Shown here piece by piece: positions 1 to 10,588 of a stretch of 64,000 nucleotides of DNA. Position 1 is the stretch's first letter; the number at the start of each line of letters is the position of its first letter. The position numbers and the translations under genes were made by a program. This DNA is from Xanthostigma xanthostigma (taxonomy: Eukaryota > Arthropoda > Insecta > Raphidioptera > Raphidiidae): positions 10,766,001 through 10,830,000 of the forward strand of contig OY754466.1 of NCBI GenBank assembly GCA_963575645.1, in the 5' to 3' direction. The notes under the pieces are model-generated. The model was not told the DNA's origin. It saw only the letters and a list, made by a program, of their open reading frames with translations, and did no database searches.

Positions 1-129
1 TCCAATCTATTACACCGCTTAACAGCATGTCTTTGCATGGAATGTTTTACATCAATCTAAACTAATTTTTGACGCTGATTTATTAATTAAAGGGAGTGGT
101 GTTTTTTTTTTTTTTTTTTGGAAAAAATA

Positions 130-336
130 CTCTCACTGTAAACAAACATATTTTATTAAAAAAAACTGCAAAGTCTTGAATTTTCTTTTATATGATCTTC
201 TACTGTTTTTGAATGACGAAGTGCTACTCTGAATACTCCAACAATAATCGGTCATCATATGCGCATTCCTCCATCGTCCGATTATCTTGATGAAATCGTT
301 CCCCCTGTTCTTCACTCATGTCACCAAGAATCATCT
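130..336 (-). pseudogene. Decayed fragment of a repeated arthropod protein ('HQD...DYCW' type)
   Basis: On the minus strand one frame reads GDMSEEQGERFHQD followed by RTMEE, and a different frame then continues MMTDYCWSIQ and a basic RRSYKRKF tail. Together they match a motif order (SEEQGERFHQD, then MEERY, then MxADYCW, then KRKS) that I remember from very abundant, mostly unnamed arthropod proteins that behave like transposon cargo. The shift between the two frames means a frameshift has broken it, and both ends are missing. I cannot name the element family. The matched order of motifs makes homology likely; the function is unknown. Confidence 0.5.
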
Positions 337-485
337 ATGTAGCTGCCTTAAGTACTAATAATATATAAAGCGGAAGAGTTTGTTTGTTTGAACGCGCTAA
401 TCTTAGGAACTACTGGTTTAAATTGAAAAAAAAAATTTTTGTTGGATAGCCCATTTATCGAGGAAGGCTATAGGCTATATAATAT

Positions 486-1021
486 TGTAACGATTAGCCT
501 TGGACTTTTTCGGATAAGCTCACGTAATCGTCTCGTAATATAATATAAAATAAATTTTAATAAAATTAATAAACAATTTAAAATATTTATTTTCAATGTT
601 TTATTATAAAATTGTTGTGAACAAGATATCATAGAATGTACACACAGAAAATTTCTGATATCTTAATGTGATTGGAATTGACAAAGTGAAAAATAATCAA
701 TTAAACGACACATGCAAAAAGAAATTTGGATCGGTAGATCACCAAGTACTCCAGATTCTCCCTGATGTGGTTTAAAGGAAATATTTCAGCACTTTTTCAC
801 AGCTTATTTTTAATACATCCTATTTCAACCTTTTAAAACCTACTGCCTTTTTTCAGACAAAAAACATCTTTTTTTCTTTATTTCACTGCGTCGTTCAACA
901 TGCCAAAACCAAAATTGACACGCGCCGTGACAAAACAAATAGACAAGTACAGTAAATACCCAATTCTAATTATTACCTCTAAACTACGTACAATGTACTA
1001 TAAAAGTTTTGAATCGTTACA
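486..1021. mobile_element. Insertion with 10-bp terminal inverted repeats nested in Helitron copy A
   Basis: The insert begins TGTAACGATT and ends AATCGTTACA, a perfect 10-bp inverted repeat. It is flanked by ATAT on both sides (482-485 and 1022-1025). The uninterrupted Helitron at 41.4 kb reads TATATAATATCACGCTAC across this point, so it serves as an empty site and supports a 4-bp target duplication. A TG...CA outline with a 4-bp duplication would also fit a solo LTR. No coding sequence is recognisable inside. Confidence 0.6.
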
Positions 1022-1150
1022 ATATTACGCTACGGCCATTAAGAGCGGAGCATTAATGAAAAATGTTGCAAAATTGATCTCAAAAATAAGCTTCTATTCA
1101 TATGAAATGCACTAACTAGATATACTCATATTAGCGTTGTGAGTACACAA

Positions 1151-1223
1151 CCTCGGATGGCTCAATCGGTAGAGCATGCGACTGTCAATATAAGGGTCGT
1201 GGGTTCGAGCCCCACGTTGGGCA
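1151..1223 (+). tRNA. tRNA-like segment (degenerate tRNA-Lys type) inside Helitron copy A
   Basis: The D arm (GCTC/GAGC) and T arm (GTGGG-TTCGAGC-CCCAC) are perfect and 5 of 7 acceptor pairs can form, but the anticodon stem TGCGA/TATAA is broken. The loop reads CTGTCAA, nominally anticodon GTC. The sister copy at 41.64 kb has CTCTTAA (anticodon CUU, Lys), so the ancestor was probably tRNA-Lys(CUU). A functional tRNA is unlikely; A-box and B-box promoter elements are largely kept. Confidence 0.6.
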
Positions 1224-1500
1224 TATATATTTTTATTTTTTTTTTATTTTCTACATTGCTTTCTTCTAAGGTTTACATTTAAGTTTATTTTAATTTTATT
1301 TAATTAATTAAAAAAAAATTATTAGTTAAAAAAAGTATAAATACTTCTTTTTATCGACAAAAACTTTTGAACGGTAACTCCGATCATCATGAAATTTGGA
1401 CACAACATTCATCTCGGTAAACTAAGATGAATGTGTGTACTCGTTCCTGCCTTCCCCATTCGTTTTTTTACACCCGGGTGAAACCGGACGGGACCGCTGG

Positions 1501-3354
1501 TTGTTTATATAGGGTTAACTAATAGTACGATTTCGTGACAAATTCTGTTACATAGGGAAACAAGTTTACCCCCGTTTTTAAAGAAATATTCACTTCAGAA
1601 ATTATACCTAAATATTAACAGAAATTTACATTAAAACCCTCGTTAATGGCCCGTTATATACGTTAAATTGCACGCTATACATACTATGTGGGAGTAAAAC
1701 GTGTGGTTTTTGATGTCGCAGTCACTGAATAATTAGTGGCTCATAAATTTATAAACGCAGGTATAATGAGAACATGAAAATTACTTAAGCGACGTCTTAT
1801 GCATTATGTCTTATCTACTTGCTAATTATTGCACATTTACACTATACAGCGCTTTAACCAAAGAGTACACAAGTTTTATGACGCACGCTCTGAGTGTTTG
1901 CTTTGTTGCTATGCGCTAGAAGGGAAAATACAGGAGTAACTAAAGTCACCGCAATCGTCTACCATTTTGGGGCGTCAGATTCAATTAAAATAAATATCAA
2001 AACCTAGTCCGTTCAAACCATAGAGATGTTACAGTAGAGTACGCGAGAGAGCAGTTAAAGCAAGGCCGTAAGCAGGAGGGTGGGGGTTTAACCCCCCCCC
2101 CCTTTTCCGAAATGCTTTAGCCAATCCACCGTTTTGTACATACTACTAATTACTAAAATATTTTCGACTTTTTGTTCGGACTTCGGATCTGTGGATTCCA
2201 CGTTTTTCGGCATCCATAAATGCAACAATGGAGGAGTGACAGAAATGCTCCATCTCTCTCACTCATCTTTCATTGTTATATTTCATATCATATGCCGCTC
2301 TGGCGTTGATCGCAAGTCAGTACAAGGTTAAATAATTTTTTCGTAATTTACATTTACAAATAACACGGATTCATAAAAGTGTTTGCTAAAAATAGTAATT
2401 TTATGGTTCGAAAAATACGGTAAATATTACTGAGAGCATGTGAGATTTAAAACATTTATTTTCTGTTGGGCAGCCATCTTGGGGCGGTTTGATTGTTATC
2501 TCTCGGGTACAATAAATTGCGATATGTACTTGATAACTTTTGTCACTTTAGGATCGCGCTCATCGTAGTAAAAATGGGAAGTGAGGAGCGGTCGTTGCAT
2601 AGTCTTCACGTAAATCGTAAAAAAAGAAAAATTGCATACATTTTACCCAATCAAATAGTATGCCTAACTAAACCTTTCCATTAATTTATATGATTTATTC
2701 AAAATCTTCACTGACTGTTCTATAATTTTGAAAAAATAATAAATACCTACCTATATCGTAAATTAGATAAGGAAGATTAACGGGAATCAACCAAAAAAAC
2801 AAACAGATAAATTAACTATATACAGAGTGTCCCATTAAGAATGGGACATAGAACAACCGCAGATTCTCCAATTCAAAATAAAACGATTAAGCGAAATATG
2901 CTTAGATAAAATGTTACTCGCTCTACCAGTGGCGTACGGCAGGAGTAAGTAATGCTTGTACCCCTTCTAAATGTTACGCCGCTGTCTAAATTTTAATTTT
3001 GACTATAATTTTAATTTTGTTGATATTTTCTAAGTCAATAATGTACACTTGTTAGTTTGTTGTAAAGTCATTGGTTTTCGAGATATTTGCAGTTAAAGAT
3101 AGATAGACATGTATACACCTTCTTCGTCTAGGATTTCCGAGAATTCTAGGAGGCACTTCTCTTCCGCACAATACATTGTATTATGTATGAGCGCTTTGTT
3201 GCGAACCGAAGGTATACAAAATATCTGTCAGTACCGACTAAAGCTGTGGCAGTATTGAAGAAGATCCCATCTCGATTGAAAACAGACAACTCTAATTACG
3301 TTATGTACGTACTGTGTACGTGCATTTCTTGATTTATTAACCTATAGTCTATAC
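1501..3354. other. Non-coding AT-rich stretch
   Basis: I see no gene here. There is a run of Cs near 2092-2102. CAGTGGCGTA (2927-2936) and TACGCCGCTG (2975-2984) form a near-perfect short inverted pair, possibly the remains of a hAT-type MITE without a recognisable target duplication. Near 2822, ACAGAGTGTCCC followed by GGGACA resembles the terminus of another repeat, seen again in reverse near 27606. Confidence 0.5.
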
Positions 3355-3661
3355 CAGGGGTGGCAAACCTATGACACGCGTGCCACAGGTGGCACGAAAC
3401 AGATTATATTATGGGCAAAGCATTTGGTTGAGGTGCAAAATCGAATATACTAGATGCCGAAAATAATTGACTATTTCCAAATAACAAATAAGAAAAACGT
3501 TCATAGTGCTCAGTGTATTACCGAAATTATTCTTTTCATCTATGTTTGAGTAATTTTTTTTTGATAACTAAATTTCTTTGGTTGCGGTTGGCACGTCATG
3601 GTTGAATTAAAATTTTTTGAAAAAATTTGGCACGTAGATGTAGAAATGTTCACCATCCCTG
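3355..3661. mobile_element. hAT-type MITE
   Basis: The element starts CAGGGGTGGCAAACC and ends CACCATCCCTG, typical hAT-like CAGGG...CCCTG termini. The flanks are GTCTATAC on the left and GTCTATAG on the right, a 7-of-8 match as expected for an 8-bp hAT target duplication. Near each end it holds a GGCACG motif. There is no transposase, so it would have depended on a partner element. Confidence 0.7.
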
Positions 3662-3889
3662 GTCTATAGTCTATACACATGGATTCATGATTTACACAAA
3701 TAATGAAATACAAAGAAATCAAGTCACGTTTCCTATATATGATCTATAAGGGATACAAAAACGCCGGTTTCCGACTCTTCTCTTGTGTTTTATTTATTTA
3801 CGGTAGATTATAGACGCTACGCAACTAAGGTAATTAGCGTCTAATTGCATTAAATTACATCAAATTAAATTAAACATAACACAATCATG

Positions 3890-3945
3890 AGCCGAGGTGG
3901 GATTCGAACTCGATAATGGCCAGTAAGTATGCCAATATTCTAAAC
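3890..3945 (-). repeat. tRNA-derived remnant (B box)
   Basis: On the minus strand GAGTTCGAATCCCACC is a good T-arm/B-box match, with a weak upstream GGCATACTTACTGG. It is too short and unpaired to be a tRNA gene; it is probably the head of an old SINE. Confidence 0.35.
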
Positions 3946-4013
3946 GTACAAAATTTCATATTTTTTATATGTTTTAACATATTTTAGTTGAGTTTTTAGT
4001 TAATAATACTTAT

Positions 4014-4205
4014 ACAGGCCCTTTCCAAAGCCTGAGGATATATGGAGAGCAGCCCCCAGCAAGGTAATAAGGTTCATAAAAAGCATTCTACCAGACTGGG
4101 AATAATACTATTAGGGGATGCACAAAAGATCTTCTAGGTCGCAGTGTTTGTGAGATATACAAAAGAATGTCTTATCACCCCAAATAAATCTAATCTAATC
4201 TAATC
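4014..4205 (+). mobile_element. 5'-truncated LINE 3' end with target-site duplication
   Basis: An open frame of 29 codons at 4016-4105 reads RPFPKPEDIWRAAPSK, then VIRFIKSILPDWE and a stop, like the last residues of the second ORF of R1/Jockey-type LINEs. It is followed by a short 3' UTR and a CTAATCTAATCTAATC tail. The insert is flanked by TAATAATACTTAT at 4001-4013 and again at 4206-4218, a perfect 13-bp duplication as made by target-primed reverse transcription. The copy is dead on arrival: only the 3' end was inserted. Confidence 0.8.
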
Positions 4206-4242
4206 TAATAATACTTATCAACCTGTTTGAATTCATTTAATA

Positions 4243-4477
4243 TTAGCGGCCCGGTCCGGCTTCGCCCGAATTTGTAGATTGCCGCCGTTTTTTGGTCGAC
4301 TTACGTTGCAAAATTGGTCTCCACGAAAAGCACATTTATTTTAACGCGATAATATGTCATCTTGAAGGTCCGTTCTAAATATTGGTGAAAAAAAAATTCT
4401 AATTGGATGAATAGTTTCGGAGATTACCTTCTACATCCAAACTTACAAACTTTACCTGTTTACAATATTCGTATAGA
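4243..4477 (-). mobile_element. Short complete non-autonomous Helitron
   Basis: Read on the minus strand it begins TCTATACGAATATTGTAAAC, continues with the familiar AAAGTTTGTAAGTTTGG, and ends in CGGGCGAAGCCGGACCGGGC then CGCTAAT. This is the lepidopteran Helitron layout, with the final CTAGT mutated to CTAAT. At 235 bp it has no coding capacity. Confidence 0.75.
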
Positions 4478-4885
4478 TTTGTCTCTATTTTTGTCTATTT
4501 ATCTAAAATTTGATTTAGTGTTTTTGGTAAATTTACGCTTTTTTTAATTACCTAAAACCAAAAAGTTTTTTTTTTCTAAAAAAATGTCTTTATCGTCTGT
4601 CAGCGTTTTCAGGACAGTCTCGCGTCGATCTTGATTTGCCAAATTGATCCTAGCTCAAAAAAGTGGTCCCTTTAAAGTCGATAAAAACAAGCTGGAAGGT
4701 AGGTACCTATTTTGTTTTTTGAAAAACGATTTTAATCCCTGAGTAAATGCAGTATTTCTCCCTGCAGAAATGGCAGGATGAGAGTTTTTGAAGGTGCAAA
4801 GGCCTAATCCTATAATGTAAAAAAAAATAGTCCGAGTTGGCTTGAACTCTTTATTCCCATTATTTAAAGATAGACCATTATTGAA

Positions 4886-5084
4886 GGAGATTTATTTGGT
4901 TGAGGAACAATAGAAATAAGCTTTACCAAAGTATCGCTTGTGGCCAACATTTCGAAAATTATATTTTCATCCTCAGGACCTCAATGCAAGGATCTGAGGA
5001 TGAAAATATAATTTTCGAAACGTTGGCCACAAGCCATACTTTGGTAAAGCTTATTTCTATTGTTCCTCAACCAAATAAATCTCC
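4886..5084. repeat. Fold-back element carrying two hammerhead-like motifs
   Basis: Two arms of about 95 bp (4886-4980 and 4990-5084) are near-perfect reverse complements around a short centre. Each arm carries the string TGAGGATGAAAATATAATTT followed by TCGAAA and then YGTTGGCC. The arrangement matches the palindromes at 31.8 and 59.5 kb and fits two Penelope-like ends joined head to head. Any open frame across it is a by-product of the palindrome. Confidence 0.75.
4994..5028 (+). ncRNA. Hammerhead-ribozyme-like motif (degenerate cleavage site)
   Basis: CTGAGGA is followed by an unpaired T, a GAAAA/TTTTC stem II, and GAAAC, which is the hammerhead core order. The expected U-H at the cleavage site is replaced by CC (GTTGGCC), so this copy is probably inactive. 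A mirror copy lies at 4942-4976 on the minus strand. Confidence 0.5.
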
Positions 5085-5743
5085 ATCACTACATATTTTG
5101 GAACAAAACTTCTACTAATCATAGACCAGTATATTTTGTTTTTTTTAAGGTTGCCGTAGATTATATTTTTGTCATTATTACTGACTTACTATTAGCATGA
5201 AAGAGTAATTCAACTCATTAAAATATGTTTCGATAAAAAAAAATTAATTAAACAGTAGAAAGAATTTTTTTAAACGTTGTTCCTCATTATATAATATTAT
5301 CGCCATTATCAAACATCGGCTAACCGAGTACAAAGACAATAAGACTTATAATTATTATACAGCAGCTGGTAAAATCCTTACTTTCAAGGGTTGAGAAAGG
5401 ACGACACATCTACAGCTACAGAGTAAATGGAATTCACTTTAAACTCTTTCAATTCACAAAAACTCCAAAGCTTAGTGGAGAGTGTAAAAACCATTTTGTT
5501 CGACGTACACACATGCATACATACATGCATATATATACGTATTCAATGGCACCTTTACACTGGCACATCAGAGTCATTTCAGAAAAAAAGCTGTGGCCGT
5601 AGTGATCCACCACAAAGCTCCTTTCTCTAGACTCGTCCTTCTGTTGCTGTTACTATAACCGTTGCTCTAGAACACAAAAGGACAACTCATTGTATTGGTT
5701 AGTTGTTGCACTATGCTATATTTTGGACTTAACTGAACTAGAG
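5085..5743. other. Non-coding stretch
   Basis: No gene or clear element is visible. It holds a short ACACATGCATACATACATGC-like microsatellite near 5507-5535. Confidence 0.5.
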
Positions 5744-7052
5744 TAGGCCGCTTTACACAGTAAAGTAGCTAAAGCAAGTAACTAAATTTAGCTCCTTGCA
5801 TTGTGTAAACCATTCAGTTTAGTATAGTAAAGTACTGGCGTTTAAGGACGTAGTCTGGTGTTCGGGTTTTGAAAAAACGAATTTATTTTTTTTACATTTT
5901 TAGTAAGTATAATATATTGAGAAAATACTGTAAAAATTTTAGACCGAAATATTAAATATTTACAAAGCTATAGCATATAGTCGAGAGCAGCAACGGTCTT
6001 ACGGTAAGACTCTTACCTGCTCTTACCTCTCAAATGTTATCACGTTACCCTTATACTCTCGCAGAGTAGCGCAAACAAATTAACAGAAAACGATGCCTTT
6101 GAAGAAACGGAAGGTTTACTATACACCAGGCATAGCTGATTAGTGTAAATATTCATTTTTATTTTTTGTAAGAAATCTGAAATTAAAACTTTAAACGCGT
6201 TTTTCTCAAAACTACGTTTTTCTAAGCGGCGCGGGTGATTGAAACAATTGTATACAACCGTTTGCTTTCAGTTTTGCACAGGGTATTCTACACAACAATA
6301 GCTCCGTCCGGTACTAGAAATTATTACTTAATTATAAAAATTATTTCCATTTTTTTTAACCAATTTTCAACGAAAAAATCACGATTTTCTTGTTGTTTTT
6401 TTTCTAAAACCCGCCATTTTGTTATTTATCAATAAAAATGTATATTTCTAGTACGGGATAGAGCCACAAGCCTACGAAACAATAACCAATTTAATTTTTA
6501 TAATTCAGATGACTCCAAGTGACGTTATCACCCGCGCTACCCACCTACCTCCATTTAAAGTTGTCTACTTTAGATTAAAAAAACAATTATAAAATGGCGT
6601 AAAATTAAGCAAAAAAAATTTTTTTGTCTTAGTTTACGATGTCAGTAAAAACATGTAATAAAATTGAAAACATCGTACATTATTTTGATAATAAAAAAAA
6701 ATTCTGAAATAACGGTTGAAAACAAGCCTAAACATAGGACTACGTCCTTAAGTAAAAGTCTTAGTCAAGTAGCTGGATTTTCACCCTATTCACTAAAGAA
6801 AGTTGGTCCTCCACTACGCGTCGTAGCAACTAAAACGTGCACTAAACCCGTCTGGACAATTCCAGTTTAGTACAGTGTGGTTGTCTTGTTTAGTGATTTA
6901 TTATGTTCTATGGACGCCATTTCAACAATATTAATTTAGCTACTAAAAATATTGATAATATGTGTAGACACTAACTAAACGGTAATTCACTAAAATTTAG
7001 TTACTTACTCAAGTTACTTGCTTTAGCTACTACACCTGTGTAAATCCGCCTT
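5744..7052. mobile_element. MITE with long TIRs, split by a piggyBac-like MITE
   Basis: The left end (AGGCCGCTTTACACAG, then GTAGCTAAAGCAAGTAACTAA) is the reverse complement of the right end (TTAGTTACTTACTCAAGTTA, then CTTGCTTTAGCTAC and TGTGTAAATCCGCCT). The inverted repeats are about 50 bp with small gaps. Inside, an unrelated 902-bp element sits at 5846-6747, so the outer element is older. No transposase is visible, and I could not define a convincing target duplication. Confidence 0.65.
5846..6747. mobile_element. piggyBac-like MITE (TTAA target)
   Basis: The termini GGACGTAGTC and GACTACGTCC form a perfect 10-bp inverted repeat. They are immediately bounded by TTAA on both sides (5842-5845 and 6748-6751), the hallmark piggyBac target. 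The interior is AT-rich and non-coding, with a TTTAAACGCGTTTTTCTCAA motif near 6190 that recurs near 9250. Confidence 0.65.
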
Positions 7053-7178
7053 AATTCTGGGTTGCAAAAAGGATTGTCAAAATTTTTTATTTGACAATGA
7101 CCTTCGATGGTGATCATCATACAATTCTAAGTTCCATTCATCATTAGCAGTCGTTGTGAAACTCCCTGTCATCTAAAA

Positions 7179-7476
7179 CAGGGGTGTCCGACTGATTTTT
7201 CTAAAGGACCATTTTATAAGATTTTGGGTGTCTTAGCGGGCCAGACTTTAAACTAAAAACTAAAACACATACTAAATTAAAATCTGTATTTATTTACTTT
7301 AGATCAATTTTCATATAAAGGTAAATTATCTGGAGCTTGAGGATCCAGACACCTCAGGTCTCTTGTTTTTGATAAGCGCATTGATGTCAGGTGCCTAAAA
7401 TCCCCACTGGATAGATTCTAGTCGCGGGCCGTATTGAGATGGCTTGAGAGCCGGATGCGCCTCGCGGACCTCATTG
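7179..7476. mobile_element. hAT-type MITE, GGCC-rich family
   Basis: It begins CAGGGGTGTCCGACTG and ends in a GGATGCGCCTCGCGGACCTC-ATTG segment. The flanks ATCTAAAA and ATTTAGAA match at 6 of 8 positions. A reversed relative lies at 23021-23366 and has flanks of the same pattern. It is non-coding. Confidence 0.6.
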
Positions 7477-7484
7477 ATTTAGAA

Positions 7485-10020
7485 CATTAGATTTTACTCA
7501 CACAAAAGCAAATTATTGTTCTTTATAGAAAAAGATTACATTTTACATAAATTGTCACAGTAAATTCGCCAATCAACCGTGTTTTTTAGCCATAATCCCA
7601 GAAATTTTACATTTCTGGGAACCATGTTTTCTGTCGGAGACGTTTTCTATTTTTCCCTAGAACGCCGCGCTTATCACGTTTCAACCATAGTCAGAGCAAT
7701 CGACTAGAAAATGTCTCCGTTTCAAAAAAGAAACAGAGCGAACATGTGGTCTATATCTATCTCTCTCGGCGCAGTACTGTAGCAGAGAAGAGATACTGTA
7801 TAGAAGTTTATATCTAATGGAACAGTGACTGGAAATTTTAGTTTGTCTTGTTTCTGTTAGAATTTAGATGATGATCAAGGTTTAGTGTCGGTATACAGAG
7901 TTGGGGCACGTATATTTCCATCTCTCGTCTCCAGAAGTAAATTTGAGCGTTTATCTAAACACCGTAGAAAATTCATATAAGAAATTCATCAATTTCTGTC
8001 GGTTTTTTTTTTAATTAATAAAAAATTATGAAAAATACAATGACTAAGGTGTGAAGCTGAAATTATTAATTATCGCCACTTGGCGTTGCGGTTCCGAAGC
8101 TTGAGTACGCTGCATCGTCATCTGACAGTTGGGATGGGAATTTGCGCTTAGTGATCGTCAAATATAACACAGGATTGAACTTCTATACAGTCCCTCTTCT
8201 CTGACTGTAGTTAGAATTTCTAACTTGCCAGATAAGAATAACACGTTCTGTCTCTTTCACTAAGTGTAGCCACTTTTAGACAGTATGAAGATGAGAATGA
8301 TTCAGTCAACGGATATGTCTATAACCCAAACTACGTATCTTCTATCTTTAAAAATAAGACGTCAAAACTCTTTTAATTGTAATTCAAATCTTTTGATTAA
8401 CGTCTGAATAGAACTCTTCAAATAAATAAAATTGGTCGATAATTTTATTTCTTTTCATTGTATTTCTTACTTTTTCCAGAAAAAAATCGCGAAAGTTGGT
8501 ATCAAAAATTCCCCTTAAAGCACAATTCATAATTCAAGTAGATCATAACATAGTACTAGAGCATGCTGATAACCGGTGACCTTTCTCTATGTGATATCCA
8601 AGTTCAAGAGAAACGGGATATTATGAAATACGTACAGGCATACGTTCATTGGCAGTACCTTTGTACATTTAGGAATTGTATTCTCGAATTATCGTCAATG
8701 GAAAGCAAAAAGCCCGTTGAATTAATTAAATTGATTACAGATTCAAACGCTAGTTCACACTATCAAAAATTACAGGACAAAAACGATCGTGTCTCTCCTA
8801 TATATCTTTGTTTCAAAATTTCTTACCGCTAACTCAGTGGCTCCCAAACTTTTCTATCCTACCGTTTCGTATCAGATTTTTATAATACGCTTCACGAAGA
8901 CAAAACTATTAAAACAGAAAAGCCTTGTTAACGTTGCCTCAGTTGTTGGGCGTCTACAATTTACATAAGCGTATTTAAGGGGGTCGCCCCATGTAATAGG
9001 TTGAAAAAACCGATTTTTTTGCATAAATTGGTTCTTAAACATGTTTAGAATGTGTTGGTAAAATGATTTTATGATATTCGGAGTTGTTGGAAAGACACAG
9101 ACCTTCTAAAACAAATGAAGAGCAAACAAGCAAAATCCGATAAATCCATTTTTTTTTTGTTTTTGAGTTATAAATAAATTCTAGTTAATTTTAGTGATTT
9201 TGCAGATTAATGGTGAGTTAAGATTTCATAGCTTAAATCGTACTTGAATCTTTAAACGCGTTTTTCTCAAAACTGTATTTTTCTAATTGAATTGGTAAAA
9301 TATTATTTATTTGTTTTAGTTTACAGGTTTACAGTAGGTACTAGTAGTAAATGGATTATTTTATTAGCGCTAAACATTGTCCGGTTTTATTCGAGTGAAT
9401 AAAATGGAATGACGTCAAGAAGTATGAAACACAAATAATGAAAAAAAGGAATCCGAATATTTGTATAAAGAAAAATTCTATAGAGAAATAATTCTAGTAT
9501 AGAAGGTGGCTAAGGAAGTTGGTTTTAAAACGAAAGAAAAAAATTATATAATCTTATTGATTTGTTTAAAGTCGTTTCAACTTTTTTCGTAACGGAATTT
9601 GGCTTTAGATAGAAGATTTAACTATTATTTTTTAAATATAATTGGAAAATATACAAAAGATGCGAAAAGTTTGCTCATAATACAATCTTTAAAGAAAGTA
9701 ACTTCATTAATAAAGACGACAACCTTAAAAGCACTTTCTTTGATGTTAAAGATGATGAAGCCAATCTAATAATGACAATTTCATTAAAATGAGAATATCA
9801 GGTACTTTTATGCAGGAATATAATCAGTTCAAAAAGCCATGAATAAACGTTATTCCTATATGAATACGAATATATAAAAGGGTCGCTTTAGAGTAGTAAA
9901 GCAGTCTCGTGTATAGTATTCGAGAACCTATTCAAATAAATAAAATTCAACTGTTTCGCTTATAAAAAACACTATATTTTCACTGCACATTCCAGAAGTA
10001 AAACTGGAATAACAAAAAAT
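7485..10020. other. Non-coding AT-rich stretch, no recognisable gene
   Basis: An 89-codon open frame at 8563-8832 (+) has mixed composition but no motif I recognise. TTAAGGGGGTCGCCCC near 8976 could be a piggyBac-type left end, but I found no matching right end. The CTTTAAACGCGTTTTTCTCA motif near 9252 is shared with the 5846-6747 element. AATAAATAAAATTGGTCGAT near 8425 matches the flank of the fold-back at 48.8-49.0 kb. A TATATAAAAGG box at about 9870 followed by AGTAGTAAAGCAGTCTCGTG looks like a promoter of an old LTR, but the LTR ends are not clear. Confidence 0.4.
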
Positions 10021-10024
10021 AATA

Positions 10025-10095
10025 CTGGCACTGACCGTGGGAATTGAACTAACAACTTTTAGTGTGCAACCTCGCCGCCTACTTAACTTAATGTT
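10025..10095 (-). repeat. tRNA-derived SINE head
   Basis: The minus strand reads GTAGGCGGCGAGGTTGCACA and, further on, TTAGTTCAATTCCCACGG, which resemble pol III A and B boxes at the usual spacing. Acceptor pairing is absent, so a tRNA gene is unlikely. Confidence 0.45.
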
Positions 10096-10189
10096 CTACA
10101 GCTTGTTGTAGTAAGTATATGGTATACGTACATTCGTTACATTTTGAGTCATGAATCAATTTTACCTAACGTGACTGTTTCACTGTAAA

Positions 10190-10440
10190 ATGCTTGTTCA
10201 CGTTAACTCGCGAGCGCAATATCAAACGTGTGGAGTTGTTTGTGTGTTCACGTCAAACTAGCTGCAGAGGGCGCGGCTCGTGCCCGGCGTCAAGTAAGTT
10301 CAACCAGTTTGAACTCGTCTCTCGAGACGATAGCACGACGGGAGTGACGTATTTCAATACAGAAACACCTGGCGGCCAATATGATCGTCGCTCCCGCTCC
10401 GCGAGCTCAACGTGAACAAGAACGCACATAATGTTCCAGC
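10190..10440. promoter_or_regulatory. GC- and CpG-rich island, possible promoter or first exon
   Basis: Base composition changes sharply from the AT-rich surroundings, with many CG dinucleotides (for example CTCGCGAGCGC, GGGCGCGGCTCGTG, CTCCGCGAGC). A strong donor-like GTAAGT follows GCGTCAA at about 10294. A 73-codon frame is open across it but shows no domain I know. It could be a host promoter with a 5' UTR exon on the plus strand; this is inference from composition only. Confidence 0.3.
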
Positions 10441-10588
10441 TCGTACGTAATAAATTTCATTACGGCCTAGGTACGTAAACTACTATTAAAGCTTAAGAGC
10501 TATAGAGCTGCGACGCAAAAGCACTCATGGAGGAGGCCTTAAAAATGCGCTGTACCTATATGAAATTGAATCTCGGTATCGAATATAT

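Larger units (their letters stand above)
346..1500 (+). mobile_element. Non-autonomous Helitron (copy A), interrupted, carrying a tRNA-like segment
   Basis: The left part reads TACTAATAATATATAAAGCGGAAGAG followed by GTTTGTTTGAACGCGCTAATC in overlapping form, which is the standard 5' end of this lepidopteran Helitron family. The right part has CACCCGGGTGAAACCGG, a GC-rich end that can fold, and then GGACCGCTGG where an intact copy has CTAGT. The same order is found intact at 41366-42052 and without the tRNA segment at 15213-15574 (-). It is broken by an insertion at 486-1021. The terminal TC and CTAG are both mutated, so this is an old copy. Confidence 0.75.

Noticed and set aside
1151..1223. 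A functional tRNA-Asp(GUC) gene
   Set aside because: The anticodon stem is destroyed and the sister copy shows a CUU anticodon, so the GTC loop is a mutation in a tRNA-Lys-like relic.
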